Origin: Chloroflexota bacterium
Lineage (GTDB): Bacteria; Chloroflexota; Anaerolineae; Promineifilales; Promineifilaceae
Length of the DNA: 5,708 nucleotides
Direction: 5' to 3'
NCBI GenBank assembly: GCA_024640485.1
Contig: JAHEEY010000156.1
Location: 3,775 to 9,482, forward strand
The notes under the pieces are model-generated. The model was not told the DNA's origin. It saw only the letters and a program-made list of their open reading frames with translations, and made no database searches. Numbering within the stretch: position 1 is the first letter of the stretch; each line of letters begins with the position of its first letter. Of the stretch, positions 1-5,708 are shown piece after piece. A program made the position numbers and the translations under genes.

Positions 1-25
1 GGATCCTATTGGCACATTTTACTTA

Positions 26-53
26 TAGACAAAGTACGCCCCTCTGTTAGAAT
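26..53 (+). promoter_or_regulatory. Candidate sigma-70-type promoter for the three-gene unit
   Basis: A TAGACA box at 26-31 (five of six matches to TTGACA) is followed after a 16-base spacer by TAGAAT at 48-53 (five of six matches to TATAAT). Transcription would start near position 60 and leave a leader of about 28 bases before the aminotransferase ATG. The location, directly upstream of the first gene, fits. The call rests on consensus matching only. No operator-like inverted repeat was recognised around it. Confidence 0.5.
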
Positions 54-74
54 AAGGGCTTGTCATTCAACAGT

Positions 75-86
75 GAGGAGGAGGAG
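75..86 (+). promoter_or_regulatory. Strong Shine-Dalgarno sequence of the aminotransferase gene
   Basis: A purine block made of repeated GAGGAG units lies just upstream of the ATG at 89. It contains perfect AGGAGG cores at several registers, at least one of which has a suitable distance to the start. It fixes the start at 89 and suggests that the first gene of the unit is translated well. Confidence 0.75.
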
Positions 87-88
87 AT

Positions 89-1264
89 ATGAAAGAAACC
101 TCGAGACGTATAGGAAACCTTCCCGTTTCGGCGACGCTTGCGGTAGCAGATAAAGCAAAGGCGCTTCAGGCTGCCGGTCACGACGTTATTGCTCTTGCCG
201 GCGGCGATCCCGATTTCGACACGCCCAGCCACATCAGCGAAGCGGCGTTTGCCGCCATTCGAAATGGCGCTACTCATTACCCGGCGCCAATGAAGGGCAT
301 CCCTTCATTGTTGGAAGCGATCGCAAACAAGATGGATCAGGATAACGGCATTCACATTAATCCCAAGAGCGATGTGGTGGTGACACCTGGGGCTAAATGG
401 TCTTTGTTTTTGGCGCTGGCTGCGATATTGAACCCGGGTGATGAAGTCCTCTATCTGGAGCCGGTGTGGGTCTCCTACCCGCCGATGATCACCCTTGCCG
501 GCGGCATCCCGGTGGCTGTCAGCCTTCCCAGCGAAGATAATTTCACTATTACCGCCGATCGATTGCGTGCCAAAATCACGCCGAACACGAAGGCTTTGAT
601 GATGAATACTCCCAGCAATCCTACAGGCCGGGTCTTGACCCAGGCGGAGCTGGACGCGATAGCTGAGGTCGCTTTGGAAGCCGATCTGTATGTCATCGCC
701 GATGAGATTTATGAGAAGCTGGTTTTTGACGGCCGCAAGCATCTTTCCCTGGCGGCGATGCCCGGCATGGCTGAGCGTACCCTGACCATTAACGGCCTTT
801 CCAAAGCGTATGCGATGACTGGATGGCGTATGGGCTGGCTGGTAGGGCCGGCGTCAATCGTAAAGATGGCTGCCAAGATGAATGGCCAGACCGTTTCTTC
901 AGCGGCGAACTTCACCATGCATGCCGCCGTGGCCGCACTTACCGGCCCGCAGGATTTCATCGGGGTGATGCGCGATTCATACCAGGCGCGGCGCGACTAT
1001 ATGGTCAATGCCCTTAATGCCATTGATGGGGTCGAATGCCGCTCCATCGAGGGCGCTTTCTATCTATTCCCGCGATTCCCAAACAGCAAGAAGAACAGCT
1101 TGGAGCTGGCAGACGCGCTGTTGGATCAGGCGGGGATCGCCGGTGTGCCTGGGATCGCCTTTGGCGCCAGTGGTGAGGGACATGTCCGTTTCTCGATTGC
1201 CACCGCCATGGCAGACCTGGAGCGAGCCGTCGCACGCATCGTGGATGTTGTCCCTAACCTCTAA
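89..1264 (+). CDS. Class I/II PLP-dependent aminotransferase (aspartate aminotransferase-like, fold type I)
   Basis: This cytosolic enzyme transfers an amino group from an amino acid to a 2-oxo acid using pyridoxal phosphate. At 391 residues it has the normal length for the AspB/COG0436 group of class I aminotransferases. The diagnostic positions are visible: NTPSNPTG with the cofactor-contacting Asn177, DEIYEKL with Asp205 (which pairs with the pyridine nitrogen) and Tyr208, SKAYAMTGWRMGW with the Schiff-base Lys239, and HVRFSIAT with Arg367, which should bind the substrate carboxylate. The N-terminal LAGGDPDFDTP segment matches the usual substrate-closing loop. The start is set by a strong GAGGAGG ribosome binding site. 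The stop is only three bases from the first possible ATG of the flavoenzyme gene, so translational coupling is likely. The exact amino donor cannot be read from the sequence: aspartate, an aromatic amino acid or alanine are all possible, and an annotation as aspC would be over-precise. Confidence 0.95.
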   Translation: MKETSRRIGNLPVSATLAVADKAKALQAAGHDVIALAGGDPDFDTPSHISEAAFAAIRNGATHYPAPMKGIPSLLEAIANKMDQDNGIHINPKSDVVVTPGAKWSLFLALAAILNPGDEVLYLEPVWVSYPPMITLAGGIPVAVSLPSEDNFTITADRLRAKITPNTKALMMNTPSNPTGRVLTQAELDAIAEVALEADLYVIADEIYEKLVFDGRKHLSLAAMPGMAERTLTINGLSKAYAMTGWRMGWLVGPASIVKMAAKMNGQTVSSAANFTMHAAVAALTGPQDFIGVMRDSYQARRDYMVNALNAIDGVECRSIEGAFYLFPRFPNSKKNSLELADALLDQAGIAGVPGIAFGASGEGHVRFSIATAMADLERAVARIVDVVPNL

Positions 1265-1267
1265 AGG

Positions 1268-2434
1268 ATGAACCAAGCAATGAACCTTCCCAGCACAGCC
1301 GATGTTGTCATCATCGGAGGTGGCGTGATGGGTGCCAGTACCGCCTACCATCTTGCCGCTCGCGGGCATAAAAATATCCTTTTGCTGGAACGAGACCGGT
1401 TCTTCGGCCAAGGAGCGACCGGCCGCTGCGCCGGTGGCGTGCGCTACCAGTTTGCCACTGAAGTCAATATCAGGCTCTCTTTGGAAAGCCTTCCCATGCT
1501 GGATCGGTTTGAAGATGAGATCGGCCAGGCGATCGATTTTCAAAAGTCGGGCTATCTGTTCCTACTGAACAACGAGGCCGATGTCGCTAAATTCAAAAAT
1601 AATGTCGCCCTGCAGCATCGTTTGGGGGTGATGACCGATTGGTTGGACGGGGACGAAATCCGCCGGCGCCTGCCGATGATGCGATTGGATGACATTTCCG
1701 CCGGCGCCTTCAATGCCGATGATGGGATCGTGGATCCCAATGGGGTGGTGATGGGGTATATCAACGCCGCCAGACGGCTGGGCGTCACCGCCTTGAATGA
1801 TGTCTCCGTCACCGGTATCAACATCGAGGGCGGCAAGGTGATCGGTGTGGAAACCTCGACTGGTAAAGTGTCGGCCCCAGTAGTGGTGAACTGTGCCGGG
1901 CCATGGGCTGGCCTGATCGGGACAATGGCTGGGGTTGAGATCCCAATCACGCCGATACGCCGGCAAATGTTGACCACCACGCCGCTGCCGGAAATTCCAA
2001 AAGATTTCCCCTTCGTCATCGATTTCGCCCAATCCCTCTATTTTCATCGAGAAGGGGAGGGGTTGTTGACCGGGATGTCTAATCCTGGCGAGGCTCCTGG
2101 ATTGGACCAGAGTGTCGATCCCGAATGGGAAATGGTAAATCTTGATGCGGCCATTCAGAGGCTGCCAATGTTGGAGCGGGCGGGACTGGTAGCCCACTGG
2201 GCAGGATTGTATGAGGTAACCCCTGATGCCCACCCGATCTTCGGTGAAACACCAGTCACCGGTTTCTACATCTGCTCCGGATTCTCCGGTCATGGCTTTA
2301 TGCATGGGCCGGTGTCCGGAAAGCTGATGGCGGAGTTCATCCTTGACGGTGGGGCCAAGACGGTTGATGTTTCGATGTTGAATTTGGGTCGATTTGACCA
2401 GCTCCACTTGAATCACGAGTATAATGTAGTCTAG
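1268..2434 (+). CDS. FAD-dependent oxidoreductase, DAO/DadA family (sarcosine oxidase beta / glycine oxidase-like)
   Basis: This is a soluble flavoprotein expected to oxidise a secondary or primary amine of an amino acid, such as sarcosine, dimethylglycine, proline, glycine or a D-amino acid. The Rossmann motif is VVIIGGGVMG (Gly17, Gly19, Gly22), with Glu41 at the end of the second strand ready to bind the FAD ribose. The segment GATGRCAGGVRYQF (about 48-61) and the C-terminal CSGFSGHGFMHGP (336-348) are typical of the sarcosine oxidase beta/COG0665 group. Length (388 residues) is normal for a single DAO domain. No alpha, gamma or delta subunit of a heterotetrameric sarcosine oxidase is nearby, so it probably acts alone or with an unlinked partner. 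The start is uncertain: AAAGG abuts the ATG at 1268 with no spacer, whereas the in-frame ATG at 1280 has AGGA about 11 bases upstream and still precedes the Rossmann strand. The longer frame is given. The substrate is not determinable from sequence. Confidence 0.92.
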   Translation: MNQAMNLPSTADVVIIGGGVMGASTAYHLAARGHKNILLLERDRFFGQGATGRCAGGVRYQFATEVNIRLSLESLPMLDRFEDEIGQAIDFQKSGYLFLLNNEADVAKFKNNVALQHRLGVMTDWLDGDEIRRRLPMMRLDDISAGAFNADDGIVDPNGVVMGYINAARRLGVTALNDVSVTGINIEGGKVIGVETSTGKVSAPVVVNCAGPWAGLIGTMAGVEIPITPIRRQMLTTTPLPEIPKDFPFVIDFAQSLYFHREGEGLLTGMSNPGEAPGLDQSVDPEWEMVNLDAAIQRLPMLERAGLVAHWAGLYEVTPDAHPIFGETPVTGFYICSGFSGHGFMHGPVSGKLMAEFILDGGAKTVDVSMLNLGRFDQLHLNHEYNVV

Positions 2435-2496
2435 GACAGATGATGGTAGCTAGTCAGCAGCCGAGTGATTTTGAAAGTGATTCTGGGGTATCGTTT

Positions 2497-4917
2497 ATGA
2501 ATTTGGCGCTCAATTGGTTGAAATTCTTATCGGCTGCGGTCGTCTTGGCATTAGTGGTGGGCTGCGGCGGCGGAGGAGATGAGACGCTGGCGGCTACCTC
2601 TGTACCGGAGCCAACCGGTGAGGTGGCACCGACGCCAGATGCCGTTGCTACTCGAAATGGGCGTGATTTCGTGGTCATCGCCACCGACGCGCCTAACCCC
2701 AACTTCACCGCTTTTGATAAGTTCGGCAATGTCATCGGTTTCAACAACGATCTCATGTCCCGCCTGTCGGCGGTGGCTGATTTCGAGTTTGAATTTGTAG
2801 TAACACCCCATGAGGGGGTGTTGGAGAATCTCGACAGCCAGGCGAATTACGATTTTGACGCGGTAATGTCATCGTTGGTGATTCCAGATGAGCCGCGTGC
2901 CGGCATCGCTTATACCCTGCCGTATTTGGAGGCAGGACAGGTGCTGATGGTCCTGGCTGATAACAGTGTGGTGCAGAGTGTGCGGGACATTCAACCAGGC
3001 ATGGCAATTGGCGTGGTCGAAAACAGCAGCGGTGAACAGGCTGCCCTGGAGATTGCCAGGGTCAGCGAATCTGATCTTCACCGGTTTGATTCAGTGATAC
3101 CGCTGCTGCAGGCATTGATTGATGATGAACTGACCGCGGTTGTGGTAGAAAGTTACGTCGCCGAACATTTCGCTAATGCTTACCCGCAGCAGCTGAAGAT
3201 TGCTGGCGGATCTGATCGCAGCAATTGGATCAGCCAAAAAGGGTATGGGATCGCGGTGGCGGCAAGCAACACCAAGCTGCTGGAGCAGTTGAACCAAGCC
3301 ATTGTCCAGGTGCAGAATGATTCAACGGTTGAGCGGCTGACCGTCGCCTGGCTCATTCCCAGCGGCACCATCAATGCTGGAGAGTCTCGAGTGCCAACCT
3401 CAGCCAGTGAATTGATCATCGGCATGGTAGGGACCCTCGATAGCATGGATCCTGCTTCTGATCCGGATCTGATGGGTTGGGAACTCAAGCAGAATACCAT
3501 GAGCGGTCTATTTGCCATCGACAGCAGCAACGCGCTGGTGCCGATGTTGGCCGCCGGCTTGCCGGAGATTTCCGCCGACAAGTTGGAATATACCATTCGC
3601 CTGCGAAGCGGTATACGTTTCCCTGACGGCAGCGAACTGACTGCCGACGACGTGAAATGGTCGATTGACCGCTCTGCCGGACTGGGCAGCTTCCTGGTCA
3701 ACAACTATCTAAAAGATAGCGATGAAAACAACTTCGCGGATGATGACGCCGTCCAGGTTGTTGACGCACAGACGGTGAAAATCGTCTTGAAGGAGCCGAC
3801 AGCCTACTTCCTGGATCTGTTGGCTACACCGCCCTATGCACCCATCAGTGACGAATGCTACAATCTGAGCTGGGATCTAAGCAGCAGCTGCGGCGGTATC
3901 GGCCCTTACACTATCGCCAGCCGGGACGCTGAGATGATCCAGTTGAAGGCCAATCCGGAGTGGCCCGGCCGTCCAGTGCCGGCCTTCGAGAATATTCAAA
4001 TCCGTTTCTTTACCGATCCAGAAATGATGCTGCGGGCGTTGGCGGGATTCCAATCGATAGATGTCGCCTGGACGGGGCTGACTTTTGAAGATCTGACCGC
4101 TCGTCGTGATACGGATATCGACGGCGATGGAACGCCCGATGTCAAGGTGTGGACTGGCCCGGCTATCTTCAAGAGTTATCTAATGTTTGATCACGCCGCA
4201 CCCCCTTGGGACAATGAGAATGTCCGGCAGGCAGCTGCTCTTGCCGTCGATCGTGACGCTCTGACTGAGGCCGTGTTCAACGGCAGCCGCAAGCCGCTTT
4301 TCAGCCCTATTCCCGATGAAGTGCCCGGGCACCTGGCAACCTTGCCTGCGCGGGATCTAGAGCGGGCGCGCACCTTGCTGCTGGATGAGGGCTACAGCGG
4401 CAGTAATCCGCTGCCGATAACCATCTGGTATACCAATGACGCACATTACACGGTGCTGGAAGAGGCATATGCCGATGCGATAAAGAGCCAGTTAGAGGAA
4501 ACAGGGGTCTTCCAGGTTAGTCTGCAGAGCGCTCCGTGGGATATTTACCGTCCTCAAGTTGGCCAATGCGGCTATCCGGCTTACCTGCTGGGATGGCCAA
4601 CCCCCGGCGATCCTGTGAACTATCTGGATGCCAGCAGCTGGACTGATTTCTTCATCCTGAACCCAACAACCGGGTTCTGCTCCAATTATGAAAACGAAGC
4701 GATGGCAGCGCTGATCGAAAGCTCGCGCAGCGAACTGGATCCGGCTGCCCGAACAGCGATCATCGCTGAAATCCAGCAGTTGTGGGCTGCGGAACTGCCT
4801 ACCCTGGACTTGACACAGGAAACCCGGCAAGCGTTGGCACTGAGCAAGGTGGACAATGTCCGTATTGACGCCATGGGTTTTCTGCATTATGAGATGCTGA
4901 CCAAGGATGGGGGGTAA
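2497..4917 (+). CDS. Lipoprotein with two fused ABC-transporter solute-binding domains (SBP family 3 + SBP family 5)
   Basis: Residues are numbered from the ATG at 2497 (806 aa). Residues 1-23 form a lipoprotein signal: a hydrophobic stretch ending in VVGC, with Cys23 predicted to be lipidated. A Gly then Thr/Pro-rich tether follows to about 51. Residues about 53-288 match SBP_bac_3 (polar amino-acid type): Asp64 in VIATDAPNP, GFNNDLMSRL, Arg134, and the TLPYLEAGQVLMV segment. Residues about 306-806 match SBP_bac_5 (Opp/Dpp type): FPDGSELTADDVKWSIDR, GGIGPYTI and NVRQAAALAVDRDAL. A short linker, 287-304, joins them. Each family normally occurs as a separate protein. The reading frame is open further upstream to ATGs at 2440 and 2443, but that would place 18-19 polar residues before the signal peptide, so 2497 is preferred. 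Its ribosome binding site is only GGGG at 2485-2488. It is the last gene of the unit, ahead of a terminator, and no permease or ATPase gene is in view. Ligand unknown. Confidence 0.9.
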   Translation: MNLALNWLKFLSAAVVLALVVGCGGGGDETLAATSVPEPTGEVAPTPDAVATRNGRDFVVIATDAPNPNFTAFDKFGNVIGFNNDLMSRLSAVADFEFEFVVTPHEGVLENLDSQANYDFDAVMSSLVIPDEPRAGIAYTLPYLEAGQVLMVLADNSVVQSVRDIQPGMAIGVVENSSGEQAALEIARVSESDLHRFDSVIPLLQALIDDELTAVVVESYVAEHFANAYPQQLKIAGGSDRSNWISQKGYGIAVAASNTKLLEQLNQAIVQVQNDSTVERLTVAWLIPSGTINAGESRVPTSASELIIGMVGTLDSMDPASDPDLMGWELKQNTMSGLFAIDSSNALVPMLAAGLPEISADKLEYTIRLRSGIRFPDGSELTADDVKWSIDRSAGLGSFLVNNYLKDSDENNFADDDAVQVVDAQTVKIVLKEPTAYFLDLLATPPYAPISDECYNLSWDLSSSCGGIGPYTIASRDAEMIQLKANPEWPGRPVPAFENIQIRFFTDPEMMLRALAGFQSIDVAWTGLTFEDLTARRDTDIDGDGTPDVKVWTGPAIFKSYLMFDHAAPPWDNENVRQAAALAVDRDALTEAVFNGSRKPLFSPIPDEVPGHLATLPARDLERARTLLLDEGYSGSNPLPITIWYTNDAHYTVLEEAYADAIKSQLEETGVFQVSLQSAPWDIYRPQVGQCGYPAYLLGWPTPGDPVNYLDASSWTDFFILNPTTGFCSNYENEAMAALIESSRSELDPAARTAIIAEIQQLWAAELPTLDLTQETRQALALSKVDNVRIDAMGFLHYEMLTKDGG

Positions 4918-4944
4918 GCGGGGGGAAAGCTGTAGAAAATGCAT

Positions 4945-4980
4945 AGGGCGGGTCGGTAATTATATCGGCCCGCCCTTTTT
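4945..4980 (+). terminator. Rho-independent terminator closing the three-gene unit
   Basis: A 14-bp hairpin starts 27 bases after the lipoprotein stop. A4945 pairs with T4976, GGGCGGG (4946-4952) with CCCGCCC (4969-4975), and the stem continues through 4953-4958 with 4963-4968, including two G-T wobbles, around an ATTA loop (4959-4962). A run of five Ts (4976-4980) follows directly, then G and three more Ts. On the opposite strand the hairpin is followed, after about five bases, by only a short TTTT, so it may also slow transcripts from the convergent plsY-like gene, but less efficiently. Confidence 0.92.
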
Positions 4981-5001
4981 GTTTGTCGGGTGGGTGCTAA
5001 A

Positions 5002-5670
5002 TCACTCTTTTGACTTGTTCTCTAGTCGCTTTGCTCGTGGTCCTACCACACGTTCATTCCCTTCGATAATGCGCTTGATATTCGGCCGCAGCGCGTAGGT
5101 AACAACCAGGGCTGTGGCGATACTAGCCAAGAAGTAGGCCAGGGGGGAAAGCCCCATGGCATACCGAATCCCGAAGATGACGGGCAGCAGCACAGCAACG
5201 GTAAGTGAGGCGACGGACGCCATGCCAACACCAAGCAGCATCCCTATCATGACCACAAAGGCGATGGGAAAGACGCCTGGCCAAAGCGCTGTTGCCCAGC
5301 CGACGTTCGGGGTTGTGCCAGCACCGCCCCGCCAGTTTAGGAAGACAGACCAATTGTGGCCGACCACGGCCATCACGCCAGTCAGCGCTAAGGCCCAACT
5401 GCGCAGTGCCCAATCTTCGCCAGCCAGGGCGTCGAGGGCCAGCTGGGACAGCCAGATGGATCCAGCGCCCTTTAACACGTCGCCGAGACCAGTCACAATG
5501 CCGGCCGACAGTCCGGCGGCTCGATAAGCATTGGTGCCGCCTGTCCGACCGCTGCTGACCAGGCGAAGATCAACCTTCTTGGTCTTCTTAACATACAAGT
5601 ACCCAAGAGGTAAGGCGCCCCCAAAATAGCCGATCAACCCTGCGACAAGAAAATACAAAATGATTAGCAT
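5002..5670 (-). CDS. plsY: PlsY-family glycerol-3-phosphate acyltransferase, divergent
   Basis: PlsY is an integral membrane enzyme that transfers an acyl group from acyl phosphate to sn-glycerol 3-phosphate, the first step of phospholipid synthesis. At 222 residues, with several hydrophobic segments (about 2-26, 55-78, 92-111, 124-147, 153-168 and 175-194), this protein has the family size and topology. All three family motifs are recognisable: SSGRTGGTNAYR (39-50), GHNWSVFLNWRGGAG (104-118) and NIKRIIEGNER (197-207), plus DVLKG at 64-68. Conserved Thr46, Asn47, Arg50, Lys67, His105, Asn197 and Glu206 are kept. It departs from the consensus at Arg42 (usually Asn), Ala117 (usually Lys of GGKG), Ser108 (usually Pro) and Val208 (usually Lys). 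It may therefore be a paralogue with altered activity, as some bacteria carry several PlsY copies. GAGGGA sits just upstream of the ATG. It is convergent with the lipoprotein gene and shows no functional link to it. Confidence 0.9.
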   Translation of the reverse strand: MLIILYFLVAGLIGYFGGALPLGYLYVKKTKKVDLRLVSSGRTGGTNAYRAAGLSAGIVTGLGDVLKGAGSIWLSQLALDALAGEDWALRSWALALTGVMAVVGHNWSVFLNWRGGAGTTPNVGWATALWPGVFPIAFVVMIGMLLGVGMASVASLTVAVLLPVIFGIRYAMGLSPLAYFLASIATALVVTYALRPNIKRIIEGNERVVGPRAKRLENKSKE

Positions 5671-5673
5671 GTT

Positions 5674-5679
5674 TCCCTC
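5674..5679 (-). promoter_or_regulatory. Shine-Dalgarno sequence of the plsY-like gene
   Basis: Read on the minus strand, GAGGGA lies about three bases before the ATG at 5670. The spacing is slightly short but the match is good. It supports this start, which also places the first hydrophobic segment of PlsY right at the N-terminus. Only 29 further bases remain in the window, so the promoter of this gene cannot be assessed. Confidence 0.6.
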
Positions 5680-5708
5680 AAATCATGTTAAACCAGCCAC
5701 TGCTTGGA

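Noticed and set aside
1..6. GGATCC at the first base, possible BamHI or Sau3AI cloning junction
   Set aside because: The same hexamer occurs at four other places in the window (near 1733, 3447, 4739 and 5458), so a site at the edge is weak evidence for a clone end, and no vector sequence is seen.
194..505. Twelve-base repeat CTTGCCGGCGGC at 194-205 and 494-505
   Set aside because: Both copies encode Leu-Ala-Gly-Gly in the same frame of the aminotransferase, so shared codon choice explains the repeat.
305..742. Minus-strand open frame of 145 codons inside the aminotransferase gene
   Set aside because: It is a shadow of a gene with all catalytic residues in place, and its translation resembles no family.
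1064..1543. Minus-strand open frame of 159 codons spanning the aminotransferase-flavoenzyme junction
   Set aside because: It overlaps two well-supported genes, has no recognisable domain, and lies across a three-base junction that fits translational coupling of the plus-strand genes.
1562..2416. Long minus-strand open frame of 284 codons opposite the flavoenzyme gene
   Set aside because: The plus-strand frame has clear FAD-binding motifs. The antisense translation shows no recognisable domain and is explained by the codon bias of the real gene.
3180..3704. Minus-strand open frame of 174 codons inside the lipoprotein gene
   Set aside because: Its Ser-rich, low-complexity translation is typical of antisense reading, and it lies within two recognised binding domains on the plus strand.
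4907..5098. Plus-strand open frame of 63 codons over the terminator and the plsY 3' end
   Set aside because: It would be translated through the terminator hairpin, has no family resemblance, and overlaps the convergent plsY-like gene.
5156..5527. Plus-strand open frame of 123 codons opposite plsY
   Set aside because: The minus strand carries all three PlsY motifs. The plus-strand translation is Pro/Thr-rich without domain signals.
5671..5708. Possible minus-strand promoter box (TAACAT) upstream of plsY
   Set aside because: The window ends before a -35 box could be examined, so the single weak hexamer cannot be supported.

Overview
The window reads as a chromosomal piece from a free-living bacterium, most likely a member of Chloroflexota. 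This is an inference from protein style, not from a marker gene. The clues are a lipoprotein with a Gly-rich then Thr/Pro-rich tether after its cysteine, a family 5 binding protein with a Cys-pair segment of the kind I associate with Chloroflexota homologues, and a PlsY with an RTGGTN variant of motif 1. Base composition is moderately GC-rich throughout, with no obvious compositional break. There is no RNA gene, CRISPR array, insertion sequence or phage gene.

Layout: positions 1-88 hold a good sigma-70-like promoter (about 26-53) and a strong GAGGAGGAGG ribosome binding site. Three plus-strand genes follow, closely packed and probably co-transcribed: a class I PLP-dependent aminotransferase (89-1264), a DAO-family FAD-dependent oxidoreductase (1268-2434), and a large lipoprotein (called here at 2497-4917) that joins two different ABC-transporter substrate-binding domains, family 3 (amino-acid type) then family 5 (peptide type). 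A strong intrinsic terminator at 4945-4980 closes the unit. A convergent minus-strand gene (5002-5670) encodes a divergent PlsY-family glycerol-3-phosphate acyltransferase and is probably functionally unrelated. The last 38 bases hold only its ribosome binding site.

How the genes may work together (inference): a surface-anchored receptor captures an amino-acid-like or peptide-like nitrogenous solute, the flavoenzyme oxidatively deaminates or demethylates it, and the aminotransferase handles the amino group. No permease or ATPase is present, so the transporter partner must lie upstream of the window or elsewhere in the genome. The two-domain binding protein is the most unusual element here. 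Otherwise the window looks like ordinary metabolic chromosome.
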